64,000 bases of DNA, from NCBI RefSeq assembly GCF_013408335.1, contig NZ_JACBZR010000001.1, forward strand, positions 5,109,501 to 5,173,500, written 5' to 3'. The notes below the pieces were generated by a model. The model ran no database searches and was not told the origin of the DNA. It saw nothing but the letters and a program-made list of their open reading frames with translations. How positions within the stretch are numbered: position 1 is the first letter of the stretch; each line of letters opens with the position of its first letter. A program made the translations under genes and the position numbers. Below, piece after piece: positions 8,775 through 17,406 of the stretch. This DNA comes from Nocardioides panzhihuensis (lineage in GTDB: Bacteria > Actinomycetota > Actinomycetes > Propionibacteriales > Nocardioidaceae).

Positions 8775-9749
8775 ATGCCGACCCCGTCGTCCCCGACAGA
8801 CCCCCGCAACGTGATCGTCGTGGGTTCCGGCCCGTCGGGCTACACCGCCGCGGTCTACAGCGCCCGTGCCGGACTGCAGCCGCTCGTCTTCGAGGGGTCG
8901 GTGACGGCCGGCGGTGCCCTGATGAACACGACCGATGTGGAGAACTTCCCCGGTTTCCGTGACGGCATCATGGGCCCCGAGCTGATGGACAACATGCGTG
9001 CCCAGGCGGAGCGCTTCGGCGCCGAGCTCGAGCCCGACGACGTGATCGAGATGGACCTCACCGGTCCGGTCAAGGTCGTCAAGACCGCGACTGACATCCA
9101 CTACGCGAAGTCCGTCATCCTCGCCACCGGCTCGGGCTACAAGAAGCTCGGCCTGCCGCGCGAGGACGAGCTCTCCGGAAAGGGCGTCTCCTGGTGTGCC
9201 ACCTGCGACGGCTTCTTCTTCCGGCAGAAGCCCATCGTGGTGGTCGGCGGCGGCGACTCCGCCCTGGAGGAGGCCCTCTTCCTGACCCGCTTCGGCTCCT
9301 CGGTCACCCTGCTCGTACGCCGCGAAGAGCTGCGCGCCTCCAAGATCATGCAGGAGCGCGCCTTCGCCGACCCGAAGCTCGAGATCGCCTGGAACTCGGT
9401 GGTCGAGTCCATCAACGGCGAGCTCTCCGTGGAGAGCATCACCGTCAAGGACACCAAGACCGGCGAGCTGCGCGATCTCGAGTGCAACGGCCTCTTCATC
9501 GCCATCGGCCACATCCCGCGCTCGGAGCTGCTCACCGGCCAGGTCGACCTCGACGACGACGGCTACGTCCTCACCAAGGGCGGCACCACGGCCACCAACA
9601 TCGAGGGTGTCTTCGCCGCCGGCGACCTGGTCGACCACGTCTACCGCCAGGCGATCACCGCCGCCGGCACCGGCTGCCAGGCCGCGCTCGACGCGGAGAA
9701 GTTCCTCGCTCACCAGGCCCACGCCGAGGCGGCTGCCGTCTCGGCCTGA
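8775..9749 (+). CDS. trxB: Thioredoxin reductase
   Basis: The product reduces thioredoxin with NADPH through FAD and a redox-active disulfide. It is 324 aa with an N-terminal FAD motif ([14 protein letters not shown]), the active-site CATC at about residues 138-141, an NADPH motif ([12 protein letters not shown]), and a C-terminal FAD segment ([10 protein letters not shown]). The ATG at 8775 is preferred over the upstream TTG because of the GAGGAG 8 bp before it and the usual family N-terminus. It precedes trxA by 122 bp, which contain one dispersed palindrome. Confidence 0.97.
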   Translation: MPTPSSPTDPRNVIVVGSGPSGYTAAVYSARAGLQPLVFEGSVTAGGALMNTTDVENFPGFRDGIMGPELMDNMRAQAERFGAELEPDDVIEMDLTGPVKVVKTATDIHYAKSVILATGSGYKKLGLPREDELSGKGVSWCATCDGFFFRQKPIVVVGGGDSALEEALFLTRFGSSVTLLVRREELRASKIMQERAFADPKLEIAWNSVVESINGELSVESITVKDTKTGELRDLECNGLFIAIGHIPRSELLTGQVDLDDDGYVLTKGGTTATNIEGVFAAGDLVDHVYRQAITAAGTGCQAALDAEKFLAHQAHAEAAAVSA

Positions 9750-9765
9750 CCGAAGCCTCTACGGT

Positions 9766-9790
9766 GGTGGTCTCGACAAGCTCGACCACC
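9766..9790. repeat. Family 1 dispersed palindrome (trxB-trxA gap)
   Basis: A complete 25-bp unit with arms GGTGGTC/GACCACC. This copy reads in the CTCGACAAGCTCGA orientation. It is intergenic, so it would lie in a trxB-trxA read-through transcript. Confidence 0.9.
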
Positions 9791-9871
9791 GGGCGCCGGG
9801 AATGTGCGAAACGATCCCGGCGTTCTGACCACAGATCTTCTCAAATCGTCCCTACAAAGAAGGAACCCATC

Positions 9872-10201
9872 GTGGCTGACAACATGACCGCCGTGACCGA
9901 CGCCGAGTTCGACGCAACGGTCCTGAAGTCCGACAAGCCGGTCCTGGTCGACTTCTGGGCCGAGTGGTGCGGCCCGTGCCGCCAGGTCTCCCCGATCCTC
10001 GAGGAGCTGGCCGGTGAGCACGGTGACAAGGTCACCTTCACCAAGATGAACGTCGACGAGAACCCGGTCACCCCCTCCACCTACCGCGTGACCGGCATCC
10101 CGACCATCAACGTCTACCAGGGTGGCGAGGTCGTGAAGTCGATCGTCGGCGCCAAGCCGAAGGCCGCGCTCCTCAAGGAGCTGCAGGAGTTCATCGGCTG
10201 A
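9872..10201 (+). CDS. trxA: Thioredoxin
   Basis: A 109 aa cytoplasmic disulfide reductant with the active site WCGPC and the conserved cis-Pro segment ([13 protein letters not shown]). I chose the GTG at 9872, which has an AAGGA ribosome site 7 bp upstream; the frame runs further back only inside trxB. Together with trxB it forms the thiol-redox pair probably induced by sigma-R. A terminator hairpin follows at 10215. Confidence 0.96.
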   Translation: MADNMTAVTDAEFDATVLKSDKPVLVDFWAEWCGPCRQVSPILEELAGEHGDKVTFTKMNVDENPVTPSTYRVTGIPTINVYQGGEVVKSIVGAKPKAALLKELQEFIG

Positions 10202-10214
10202 CACCAGCTGTCCC

Positions 10215-10257
10215 ACGATGGCGCGTCACCTGTCACGGTGGCGCGCCATCGTTCATT
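10215..10257 (+). terminator. Terminator after trxA
   Basis: ACGATGGCGCG and its exact complement CGCGCCATCGT enclose a 16-nt loop that can itself pair in part (CACC/GGTG). The run TTCATTT follows, consistent with intrinsic termination. Confidence 0.7.
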
Positions 10258-10330
10258 TCGCCGAGGCGTCAGTTACGTCGGGCGAGACGTCACTTGCGTC
10301 GGGCGAGTGGTCTCGACAGGCTCGACCACC
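10258..10330. repeat. Family 2 tandem units followed by a family 1 palindrome
   Basis: Two 21-bp units starting with CGAG and containing GCGTCAG or ACGTCAC then CGTCGGG run into a family 1 palindrome (about 10306-10330, CTCGACAGGCTCGA orientation). This is the only place in the window where both repeat families touch. Confidence 0.7.
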
Positions 10331-10349
10331 GGGCGAGGGTTCGTGGACC

Positions 10350-10363
10350 GTTTCACGGGAAAC
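10350..10363. promoter_or_regulatory. parS-like site, one mismatch
   Basis: GTTTCACGGGAAAC differs from the ParB site GTTTCACGTGAAAC at one central base. It lies just past the 3' end of the GNAT gene, about 4 kb from the perfect sites. Confidence 0.4.
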
Positions 10364-10365
10364 AT

Positions 10366-11022
10366 TCACTCGCCGTCGCGGTGCAGCTCGGTGGAGGCCG
10401 GTGACGGATGACTTCGCGGACGTACGACCTCCCGCAGCCGCTCCCACGCGGTCTCGAAGTCGTCGATCCAGGTGACGGTCTGCTTCAGGTCCATCCGCAT
10501 CCGAGGGACGGTCGGATGCTCCCGATAGGTCTTGAACCCCACCCGGCCCAGGAAGTCTGCGGGCGCGGCACAGCGCCGACCATGGATGCCGCTCATCGGA
10601 CCGACGTCGCCGAAGGCCTCGATCGCGCGGAACTGACCGCGTTGGACCAGGTCACGAGCCATTCCCTGCACGAGCATCCGGCCGATCCCGCCGCCGGCGC
10701 GACGCGGGTCGATCCACACCGTGGTCATCAGGACCGCGTCGGCGGAGACCGGTCCGGAGGGGAACGAGGCGACCCGCGGAACGAAGACCGGCGGCGCGTA
10801 GAGCACGAATCCGGCGGGCGTACCGTCGATCACGGCCACCCGTCCGCACGAGCCCCATTCGCGGAGCACCTCGGAGATCCAGGCCTCCTTGACCTCGACC
10901 GTCTGCGCCGAGTTGACGCGGCGATGGCCCACAGGATCGCGCTCCCAGAACAGGCAGGCGCGGCAGGGCGCCGGGACCTCGGCGAAGAGATCCAGCGTCA
11001 ACGGAAGTACGCGACGTGCCAT
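10366..11022 (-). CDS. GNAT family N-acetyltransferase
   Basis: The 218 aa product has the GNAT fold: the acetyl-CoA loop is represented by RRAGGGIGRMLVQGM at about residues 110-125, preceded by a beta strand (AVLMTTVWIDP). The N-terminus is Cys/Trp-containing (CRACLFWE), as in a group of actinobacterial acetyltransferases of unknown substrate. It is divergent from the aminotransferase gene with 67 bp between the starts. Substrate cannot be told. Confidence 0.85.
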   Translation of the reverse strand: MARRVLPLTLDLFAEVPAPCRACLFWERDPVGHRRVNSAQTVEVKEAWISEVLREWGSCGRVAVIDGTPAGFVLYAPPVFVPRVASFPSGPVSADAVLMTTVWIDPRRAGGGIGRMLVQGMARDLVQRGQFRAIEAFGDVGPMSGIHGRRCAAPADFLGRVGFKTYREHPTVPRMRMDLKQTVTWIDDFETAWERLREVVRPRSHPSPASTELHRDGE

Positions 11023-11089
11023 GTCTCACCCTTGATCCTGGGTTAAGGGTCTGTTACCAGCGTATGCGATCCTTCATGATGGTGACACC

Positions 11090-12406
11090 ATGACTGATCT
11101 TCCCCAGCGCGCAACATCATCCCGCCTCGACCCGTACGCGGACCGCTATGCGGCGCGCACGGCAGGCATGACGGTCTCGGAGGTCCGGGCCCTCTTCGCC
11201 GTGGCAGCCCGGCCCGAGGTGGTCTCGCTCGCTGGCGGCATGCCCAACATCTCCAGCCTCCCGCTGGACGTGGTCGGCGACTCGATCAGAGACCTCGTCA
11301 TGACCCAGGGCCCGACCGCGCTGCAGTACGGCGGAGGCCAGGGCGATCCCAAGCTGCGCGAGCAGATCTGCGAGGTCATGCGCCTGGAGGGCATCGAGGC
11401 CCACCCCGACGACGTCGTCGTGACCGTCGGCTCCCAGCAGGCCGTCGACCTGGTCACCCGGGTCTTCTGCGACCCCGGCGACGTCGTGATCTGTGAGGCC
11501 CCGTCGTACGTCGGAGCCCTCGGTGTCTTCAAGGGCTACCAGTGCGACATCGTGCACGCCGAGGTCGATGCCAGCGGCCTGATCCCCAGCGCGCTCGAGC
11601 AGGCGATCGTCTCCACCAAGGCCTCGGGCCGCAAGGTGAAGTTCCTCTACACGATCCCGAACTTCCAGAACCCGACCGGCGTCACCATGACTCCCCAGCG
11701 TCGCACCGAGATCCTCGAGATCTGCCGGCGCCACGACATCCTGGTGCTCGAGGACAACCCCTACGGCTTGCTCGGCTTCGACGACGAGCCCCGCCCGGCG
11801 ATGCGTGCCCAGGACCCCGGGGTCATCTACCTCGGCTCGTTCTCCAAGACGTTCTCCCCCGGCCTGCGGGTCGGCTGGGCGCTGGCCCCCTCCGCGATCC
11901 GCGAGAAGCTGGTCCTGGCTCAGGAGTCCGCGACGCTCTGCCCGCCACCGTTCAACCAGATGGCCGTCTCGGCCTATCTCTCCAACCACGACTGGCAAGG
12001 CCAGATCAAGCAGATGCGGGAGATGTACCGCGAGCGTCGCGACGCCATGCTCGATGCGCTCGAGGCCTACATGCCCGCTTCCTGCACCTGGACCAAGCCC
12101 GACGGTGGCTTCTTCGTCTGGCTGACCCTCCCCGCCGGCATCGACTGCAAGGCGATGCTGCCGCGCGCGGTGACTGCGCGAGTCGCGTACGTCCCCGGCA
12201 CCGGCTTCTTCGCCGACGGCTTCGGCGCCTCCTCGATGCGGATCTCCTACTGCTACCCGACTCCGGAGCGGATCCGAGAAGGCGTACGCCGCCTGGCGGG
12301 TGTCATCGAGGCCGAGATGGAGCTTCTGGAGACGTTCGGTGCGACCGGCCCCATCCCTGGCCTTCCCATCCGCGGCGCCGAGCACCCCTCGACGAACACG
12401 CAGTAG
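11090..12406 (+). CDS. PLP-dependent aminotransferase (fold type I, 2-aminoadipate/LysN-like)
   Basis: The 438 aa enzyme has the aspartate-aminotransferase fold: VGSQQAVDL for cofactor phosphate binding, FLYTIPNFQNPTG for substrate and ring contacts, EDNPYG, and the Schiff-base lysine in GSFSKTFSPGLRVGW. Similarity is to 2-aminoadipate or aromatic aminotransferases that lack the GntR HTH. The gene occurs beside trxA and parB in related genomes. Substrate is not determinable from sequence. A repeat array begins right after its stop. Confidence 0.88.
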   Translation: MTDLPQRATSSRLDPYADRYAARTAGMTVSEVRALFAVAARPEVVSLAGGMPNISSLPLDVVGDSIRDLVMTQGPTALQYGGGQGDPKLREQICEVMRLEGIEAHPDDVVVTVGSQQAVDLVTRVFCDPGDVVICEAPSYVGALGVFKGYQCDIVHAEVDASGLIPSALEQAIVSTKASGRKVKFLYTIPNFQNPTGVTMTPQRRTEILEICRRHDILVLEDNPYGLLGFDDEPRPAMRAQDPGVIYLGSFSKTFSPGLRVGWALAPSAIREKLVLAQESATLCPPPFNQMAVSAYLSNHDWQGQIKQMREMYRERRDAMLDALEAYMPASCTWTKPDGGFFVWLTLPAGIDCKAMLPRAVTARVAYVPGTGFFADGFGASSMRISYCYPTPERIREGVRRLAGVIEAEMELLETFGATGPIPGLPIRGAEHPSTNTQ

Positions 12407-12640
12407 TACTGCCTGAAGGTCGAGCCTGTCGAGACCTTGTCGGAATGTCATCTCGACAAGCTCGATGACCGGACCACCCCCGGAGGTCGAGCCTCTCGAG
12501 ACCTCCCCAGAAAGTCATCTCGACAAGCTCGATGACCGGACCACCCCCGGAGGTCGAGCCTCTCGAGACCTCCCCAGAAAGTCATCTCGACAAGCTCGAT
12601 GACCGGACCACCCCCGGAGGTCGAGCTTGTCGAGACCTCA
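12407..12640. repeat. 67-bp tandem array built from family 1 palindromes
   Basis: Units start at 12415, 12482, 12549 and 12616 (period exactly 67 bp; the first is diverged and the last partial). Each unit holds one palindrome in GGTCGAGCCTNTCGAGACC orientation and one in CTCGACAAGCTCGA orientation with ATGAC arms. The two central units appear identical. The array fills the gap between the aminotransferase and parB; nothing else is visible in 12407-12691 except an AT-rich patch at about 12655-12690. Confidence 0.9.
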
Positions 12641-12691
12641 TCTGAAGGTCACGACATCTATTTGTCGACAAAGCGCTTTATCGCTTAATGG

Positions 12692-13732
12692 CTAAATGGA
12701 TTCGTCTGAGGCAGGTGACATCAGCTCGACGATCCGACGCAGATCATCGAGCGTCGCGAACTCGACGGTGATCTTTCCCTTGGAGCGCCCCAGATCGACT
12801 TTCACGCGGGTGTCGAAGCGGTCGGAGAGCCTGTCGGAGATCTCCTTGAGCCCAGGAGCACTCGGCTTGGCGCGTTTCACGCGCGGAGTGGCGAAGGCGT
12901 CGCCGTCTGGGTCGCCGAGGGCAACGATCTCCTCGAGACCGCGTACGGAGATGCCCTCAGCCACCACCTTCTGAGCCAGCTTGTCCTGCTGCGGCTCCCC
13001 ATCGACCGCAAGCAACGCACGCGCGTGGCCGGCCGAGAGCACGCCGGCGGCGACACGGCGCTGCACCGACGGGGACAGCTTCAGGAGCCGGATCGTATTG
13101 GAGATCTGCGGTCGCGAGCGTCCGATCCTCTGGGCCAGCTCGTCGTGGGTGCACTCGAAGTCGTTGAGCAGCTGCTGGTAGGCCGCCGCCTCTTCCAGCG
13201 GGTTGAGCTGCGAGCGGTGCAGGTTCTCCAGGAGCGCGTCCCGAAGCATGTCGGTGTCGTCGGTCTCGCGGACGATCGCCGGGATGACCTCGAGGCCTGC
13301 CTGCTGGGTCGCGCGCCACCGGCGCTCCCCCATGACCAGCTCGTAGGAGTCGGTCGCCACTTTCCGGACGACGATCGGCTGCAGCAGGCCGATCTCGTTG
13401 ATCGAATGGACCAGTTCGGCCATCGCATCCTCGTCGAAGACCTGACGAGGCTGCACATGGTTCGGATGGATCTGGGTGACCGGCAGTTCGGCGAAATATG
13501 CGCCGTCGACCGGCGCCAGATCCGATTTCTCGATCTGGCGGCCTTCCGTCGACTCGGCGGACCTGGGGTCCACGGATGCGCCAGAAGTCGCTCCAGCGGA
13601 AAGGTCCGAATGACGGACGTCCGACTGGACAGGAGCGCCGTCGGACGACTCATTTCCACCACTGGCCGGAGCGGTCGGAATCAGCGATCCCAGACCTCGT
13701 CCGAGACCACGTTTCGGCGGCTGCTTACTCAT
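12692..13732 (-). CDS. parB: Chromosome partitioning protein ParB
   Basis: ParB is a CTP-dependent DNA clamp that loads at parS and spreads to organise the origin region. The product is 346 aa: a basic N-terminal ParA-stimulating segment ([13 protein letters not shown]), the CTPase/ParB-N domain ([15 protein letters not shown], then GERRWRAT at about residue 135), the HTH ([20 protein letters not shown]), and a C-terminal dimerisation domain. I chose the ATG at 13732, with GGGGGA upstream, over an upstream TTG. It is transcribed after parA; two palindromes lie between them. Confidence 0.95.
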   Translation of the reverse strand: MSKQPPKRGLGRGLGSLIPTAPASGGNESSDGAPVQSDVRHSDLSAGATSGASVDPRSAESTEGRQIEKSDLAPVDGAYFAELPVTQIHPNHVQPRQVFDEDAMAELVHSINEIGLLQPIVVRKVATDSYELVMGERRWRATQQAGLEVIPAIVRETDDTDMLRDALLENLHRSQLNPLEEAAAYQQLLNDFECTHDELAQRIGRSRPQISNTIRLLKLSPSVQRRVAAGVLSAGHARALLAVDGEPQQDKLAQKVVAEGISVRGLEEIVALGDPDGDAFATPRVKRAKPSAPGLKEISDRLSDRFDTRVKVDLGRSKGKITVEFATLDDLRRIVELMSPASDESI

Positions 13733-13751
13733 TTCTGTGTCCCCCAATGTC

Positions 13752-13818
13752 GGTGGTCGAGCTTGTCGAGACCACTTCCGATGTCGCAGATGTGGTGGTC
13801 TCGACAGGCTCGACCACC
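13752..13818. repeat. Pair of family 1 palindromes, head to head (parA-parB gap)
   Basis: One copy at 13752-13775 (GAGCTTGTCGA orientation) and one at 13794-13818 (CTCGACAGGCTCGA orientation) face each other across 18 bp, so the pair can form a larger hairpin in a parAB message. Confidence 0.85.
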
Positions 13819-13831
13819 GGGTCCTTCGTCG

Positions 13832-14824
13832 TCACTGCTGGCCCTGTTTGGCGAGCTCCTTGGCGGCCTCGAGATAGCTCAGCGCGCCCGGCGAGCCCGG
13901 GTCGTACGTCATCACCGTCTGCCCGAACGAGGGCGCCTCGGACACGCGCACGGCGCGGGGGATGAACGTGCGCATGACCGTGTCGCCGAAGTGCTCACGC
14001 ACCTCCTCGGCGACCTGCGAAGCGAGCCGGGTGCGAGCGTCGTACATGGTGATCAGCATCGAGGAGACCCGCAGCGTCGGGTTCAGTGCCGCACGCACCA
14101 TCTCGACGGTCTTGAGGAGCTGACCGAGACCCTCCAGCGCGTAGTACTCCGCCTGGATCGGGATCATCACCTCGGTGCTCGCGACGAGCGCATTGACGGT
14201 GAGCAGGCCCAGCGACGGCGGGCAGTCGATGAGGACGTAGTCCCATCGATCTTCCGCGTCGCCCACGCGGGGCGACTTGGCCAGGGCCTCCTTCAGGCGC
14301 TGTTCGCGTCCGTCCTCCTCGACGAGCTCGACCTCGGCGCCGGCCAGGTCGATGGTCGCCGGCACGAGCTCGAGGCCTTCGAGCTTCGGGACCGGCACCA
14401 CGACGTCTTCGAGCGACGCTCCCTCGACCAGCACCTCGTACGTTCCCGGGGTGCCTTGGTAGTGATCGACGTCGAACGCGGTGCAAGCGTTGCCCTGAGG
14501 GTCGAGATCGATGACCAGCACCTTCTGACCCAGCTGGGCCAGCGCCGCGGCGATGTTCACCGTCGAGGTGGTCTTGCCGACGCCACCCTTCTGGTTGGCG
14601 GAGACGATCACCCGCGTGCTCGCCGGGCGCGGCATCGGCGGCCGGCTGCCCGCTGCCCCGCGCGCCAGGAGCGTGTGCTCGGCGGCAGCCGCCAGCGGCG
14701 TCGCCTCCGTGGTGAAGTCGTTCTCGAGGGATGCGATGTCGCCGGCCGTACGGAGCCTGATCGACACCGGCTCGTCGGTTTCACGTGAAACGGCGTTCTC
14801 TGGACTCTTGTCGTCGTACGGCAT
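13832..14824 (-). CDS. parA: Chromosome partitioning ATPase ParA (Soj)
   Basis: ParA is a Walker-type ATPase that moves ParB-bound origins. The 330 aa product has the deviant Walker A motif KGGVGKTTS (about residue 85), DLDPQGN, and DCPPSLGLL. An N-terminal extension of about 70 residues precedes the ATPase fold. ATG 14824 and ATG 14833 are both plausible starts, with overlapping GAGG motifs. The open frame continues upstream only through a palindrome (reading GGLDKLDH), which I exclude. A perfect parS site lies inside the 5' coding region. Confidence 0.95.
   Translation of the reverse strand: MPYDDKSPENAVSRETDEPVSIRLRTAGDIASLENDFTTEATPLAAAAEHTLLARGAAGSRPPMPRPASTRVIVSANQKGGVGKTTSTVNIAAALAQLGQKVLVIDLDPQGNACTAFDVDHYQGTPGTYEVLVEGASLEDVVVPVPKLEGLELVPATIDLAGAEVELVEEDGREQRLKEALAKSPRVGDAEDRWDYVLIDCPPSLGLLTVNALVASTEVMIPIQAEYYALEGLGQLLKTVEMVRAALNPTLRVSSMLITMYDARTRLASQVAEEVREHFGDTVMRTFIPRAVRVSEAPSFGQTVMTYDPGSPGALSYLEAAKELAKQGQQ
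14778..14791. promoter_or_regulatory. parS site 1 (inside parA)
   Basis: The perfect palindrome GTTTCACGTGAAAC matches the bacterial ParB-binding core exactly. It is in the 5' part of the parA reading frame. Confidence 0.9.
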
Positions 14825-14844
14825 GTTCCTCATCCTCTTCGTCC

Positions 14845-14910
14845 GGTGGTCGAGCTTGTCGAGACCACCCGGTCCCACGAGATGTCGTGGTCTCGACAAG
14901 CTCGACCACC
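14845..14910. repeat. Pair of family 1 palindromes, head to head (rsmG-parA gap)
   Basis: Copies at 14845-14869 (GAGCTTGTCGA orientation) and 14886-14910 (CTCGACAAGCTCGA orientation) face each other across 16 bp. The second ends at the rsmG stop codon. Confidence 0.88.
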
Positions 14911-14911
14911 G

Positions 14912-15649
14912 TCAACGTCGCTTCTTCTTCCGGGGCCCACCCTTGGACCCCTTCTGGCCGCCCTTCGGGACCGGCGGCCAATCTACCCGTGCGGGATCCG
15001 ACCAAACCACCCGAACCGCGACAGTTGTCGTCTCCAAAACGTCTACACCGAGCTCGGAGACCGTCGGCGGCGCGCATCCCCACTTCTTCAACGTCGGGCC
15101 GGCCTCCTCGATCTCCGCCTCGATGCTCGACCCCTTCATCGCGACGAGCGCTCCGGTGGGGGCCACCAGCGGCATCGACCAGTCGAGCAGCTTTCCCAGG
15201 CCAGCGACCGCTCGCGACGTCACGACGTCGAAGCCGAGCTCACCGTGAAAGGCATCGGCCCTCCCCCGCAGCACCGTGACGTTCTCGAGCCCGAGGTCCC
15301 CCGCGACTTCCTCGAGAAAGGTCGTACGCCGCAGCAGCGGCTCGATCAATGTGATCTGCAGGTCTGGGCGGGCGATCGCGAGGACCAGGCCCGGGAGTCC
15401 CGCACCGGAGCCGATGTCCGCGACCGCGACTCCTTCGGGGATCACATCCCCCAGAACGGCGCAGTTCAGGATGTGCCGATCCCACAGCCGCGGAACCTCT
15501 CGCGGACCGATCAGCCCGCGGACCACGCCCGCGTCCGCCAGCCAGGCGGCGTACTTCTCGGCAAGCTCTAGGCGGTCGGCAGGAAAGACTCTCTCCGCCC
15601 GGGGGTCGAGCTCGCCGAGACCACCCAAGTCCTCACGTTCCTCGCTCAC
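14912..15649 (-). CDS. rsmG: 16S rRNA (guanine-527-N7)-methyltransferase RsmG (GidB)
   Basis: The enzyme methylates G527 in the 530 loop of 16S rRNA using S-adenosylmethionine; its loss causes low-level streptomycin resistance in many bacteria. The 245 aa product has the SAM motif VADIGSGAGLPGLVLAI at about residues 78-94 and the RAVAGLGKLLDW segment. It ends in a basic tail (GGPRKKKRR). GTG 15649 is my choice; a TTG two codons upstream is possible. The N-terminal coding region includes a decayed palindrome (15604-15622). A perfect parS site lies just upstream. Confidence 0.92.
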   Translation of the reverse strand: MSEEREDLGGLGELDPRAERVFPADRLELAEKYAAWLADAGVVRGLIGPREVPRLWDRHILNCAVLGDVIPEGVAVADIGSGAGLPGLVLAIARPDLQITLIEPLLRRTTFLEEVAGDLGLENVTVLRGRADAFHGELGFDVVTSRAVAGLGKLLDWSMPLVAPTGALVAMKGSSIEAEIEEAGPTLKKWGCAPPTVSELGVDVLETTTVAVRVVWSDPARVDWPPVPKGGQKGSKGGPRKKKRR

Positions 15650-15658
15650 GCACAAACT

Positions 15659-15672
15659 GTTTCACGTGAAAC
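15659..15672. promoter_or_regulatory. parS site 2 (upstream of rsmG)
   Basis: Perfect GTTTCACGTGAAAC, 10 bp upstream of the rsmG start and overlapping its promoter region. Confidence 0.9.
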
Positions 15673-15700
15673 CCGCATGGATGAACTCCCGGCGAGCAAG

Positions 15701-15831
15701 AGGTCTCGACAAGCTCGACCTCCGGTGGTCGAGCCTGTCGAGACCACCACCCTCCGACGAGAGGCCTCCCCCGGTGGTCGAGCCTGTCGAGACCACTGCC
15801 GTCCGGTGAGAGGCCTTGACAAGCTCGACCT
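15701..15831. repeat. Four family 1 palindromes left of the GIY-YIG gene
   Basis: Copies are at 15701-15721 and 15811-15831 (short arms, AGGTC/GACCT type, CTCGACAAGCTCGA orientation) and at 15724-15748 and 15773-15796 (full arms, GAGCCTGTCGA orientation). The order is inverted-direct-direct-inverted, with short spacers. Confidence 0.88.
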
Positions 15832-15897
15832 CCGGACGGGCGCGATCCTTAGAGGCTCCGCCACAAATTGTCGGTGGTCCCGCTCAAGATGAGGGGC

Positions 15898-16188
15898 ATG
15901 GCTTTCACATACATGCTTCTCTGCTCAGACCGAACCCTCTACGTCGGCAGCACGACCGACCTCGAGCGCCGCATGACCGAGCATCGCGTCGGCCTCGGCC
16001 CGGAGTACACCCGCCATCGACTTCCGGTGCAGCTGGTCTGGTACGAGCAGTACGACAACGTCGCCCATGCGTTCACACGGGAGAAACAGATCCAGAACTG
16101 GAGCCGGGCCAAACGCATCGCGCTCATCGAAGGGCGACTGGGCGATCTGCCTCGGCTCGCGAACACGTCGACGACGCCGCACGACTAA
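15898..16188 (+). CDS. GIY-YIG nuclease family protein (YhbQ/UPF0213-like)
   Basis: A 96 aa single-domain protein with a GIY-YIG-like start (YMLLCSDRTLYVGSTTDLERR). The first Tyr is in YMLL, the second in LYVGS; the conserved Arg is in the following helix and a Glu in TREKQIQNW may be the metal ligand. Such stand-alone proteins are short DNA endonuclease-like enzymes of uncertain role. ATG 15898 gives the usual family length; ATG 15889 is possible. The gene is bracketed by four palindromes on the left and three on the right, the densest cluster in the window. Confidence 0.88.
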   Translation: MAFTYMLLCSDRTLYVGSTTDLERRMTEHRVGLGPEYTRHRLPVQLVWYEQYDNVAHAFTREKQIQNWSRAKRIALIEGRLGDLPRLANTSTTPHD

Positions 16189-16220
16189 CGATCCTCCGCT
16201 GCCAGAGGCCCCACGGAGAG

Positions 16221-16303
16221 AGGTCTCGACAAGCTCGACCTCCGGTGGTCGAGCTTGTCGAGACCACCACAGATCCACGGCGGTCGAGCTTGTCGAGACC
16301 ACC
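16221..16303. repeat. Three family 1 palindromes right of the GIY-YIG gene
   Basis: Copies at 16221-16241 (short arms), 16244-16268 (full 25-bp unit) and 16281-16303. The sequence ACCACAGATCCACGG after each of the last two copies is a direct duplication, indicating a recent tandem duplication of unit plus flank. Confidence 0.88.
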
Positions 16304-16338
16304 ACAGATCCACGGTGGCGCGGTCGCCGGCAGACCGC

Positions 16339-16352
16339 GTTTCACGTGAAAC
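16339..16352. promoter_or_regulatory. parS site 3
   Basis: Perfect GTTTCACGTGAAAC in the gap between the GIY-YIG gene and the L,D-transpeptidase gene. Confidence 0.9.
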
Positions 16353-16577
16353 GCGCTCGGCTTGAACGGCCGGCGAGGGGTGGCGACCCAACGAATCCGC
16401 GGAACGGGGCGGGAGGGCACACCGAGGGCGCTCAGTGCGCTAAAGTCCGCGAGCAGCCTTGCGAATCTGATGCAACCGCGCGCGCTGCTCGAACGTCTTA
16501 GTCGTAGAAGTCGCACTCGATGCGACCCCCAGCGGCCCGCGCGACCGGGCCATCAATTCATGACCCACGGAGCTGAT

Positions 16578-17333
16578 GTGAACGTCCGTAGAACCCCGGT
16601 GGCGATCTTCCTCACCGCCATCCTCGCCTTGGGATTCTCCCTCGGCTCGATCGCTGCCACGAGCAGCGCACAGGCCACCGTGCCGACGACCTCGCTCGGG
16701 CAGCTCGGACTGCAGACGGCATACAAGGTTCTCTACCAGCAGGGCTCCACCGGTCTCGGGGTGCGCAAGATCCAGGCTCGCCTCAAGGAGAAGGGCATCT
16801 ACACCGGGCGGGTCACCGGCACCTACGGGACGAAGACGACCGGCGCCGTCAAGACCTTCCAGCGCAACCAGCGCCTGGCCATCACCGGCAAGGTCAACCA
16901 GCGCACGCTCGACCGTCTCCGCTCGAAGACGAGCACGCCGACCGACGCGACGCTGTACAACCTCGACCGCCGCTGCCTCACCGGCCGCGTCCTGTGCGTC
17001 GACAAGACCGACCGTCGGATGCGCTACGTACGCAGCGGCAAGATCCTCAAGGCGATGGATGCTCGCTTCGGCTGCAAGGCCAACCCGAGCCGGATGGGCG
17101 CCTTCAAGGTCTTCAAGAAGAGCCGCAACCACGTCTCCTCGATCTACCACACGCCGATGCCGTACGCGATGTTCTACTCCGGCGGCCAGGCCGTGCACTA
17201 CTCGTCGGACTTCGCCGCCCGCGGCTACAACGGTTGCTCCCACGGCTGCGTGAACGTCCGCAAGAAGGCGGCCATCGCGTGGGTCTTCGACCAGATCCGT
17301 ATCGGTGACCGGGTCGTCGTCTACCGCTCGTAG
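16578..17333 (+). CDS. Secreted L,D-transpeptidase (YkuD) with peptidoglycan-binding domain
   Basis: The 251 aa product probably makes 3-3 peptidoglycan cross-links or attaches proteins outside the membrane. It has a signal peptide (about residues 5-32, ending in SSAQA), a PG_binding_1 domain (GVRKIQARLKEKGIYTGRV), and a C-terminal YkuD domain with the catalytic motif SHGCVNV (Cys about residue 225). GTG 16578 has GGAG 6 bp upstream and begins the signal peptide well; ATG 16560 is the alternative. It converges on jag across a strong shared terminator. Confidence 0.88.
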   Translation: MNVRRTPVAIFLTAILALGFSLGSIAATSSAQATVPTTSLGQLGLQTAYKVLYQQGSTGLGVRKIQARLKEKGIYTGRVTGTYGTKTTGAVKTFQRNQRLAITGKVNQRTLDRLRSKTSTPTDATLYNLDRRCLTGRVLCVDKTDRRMRYVRSGKILKAMDARFGCKANPSRMGAFKVFKKSRNHVSSIYHTPMPYAMFYSGGQAVHYSSDFAARGYNGCSHGCVNVRKKAAIAWVFDQIRIGDRVVVYRS

Positions 17334-17356
17334 GTACCACCGCACGACTGCGGGGC

Positions 17357-17400
17357 GTGGTCTCGACAGGCTCGACCACCGGTCCCGTTCCACGTGAAAC
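17357..17400. repeat. Family 1 palindrome next to a parS-like site
   Basis: A palindrome at 17357-17380 (CTCGACAGGCTCGA orientation) is followed at 17387-17400 by GTTCCACGTGAAAC, one mismatch from parS. Both lie just before the terminator between the L,D-transpeptidase gene and jag. Confidence 0.75.
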
Positions 17401-17406
17401 ATCTCC

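Noticed and set aside
12407..12640. The 67-bp tandem array as a CRISPR array
   Set aside because: The repeats are contiguous palindromic units without unique spacers of similar length, and no cas gene is present.
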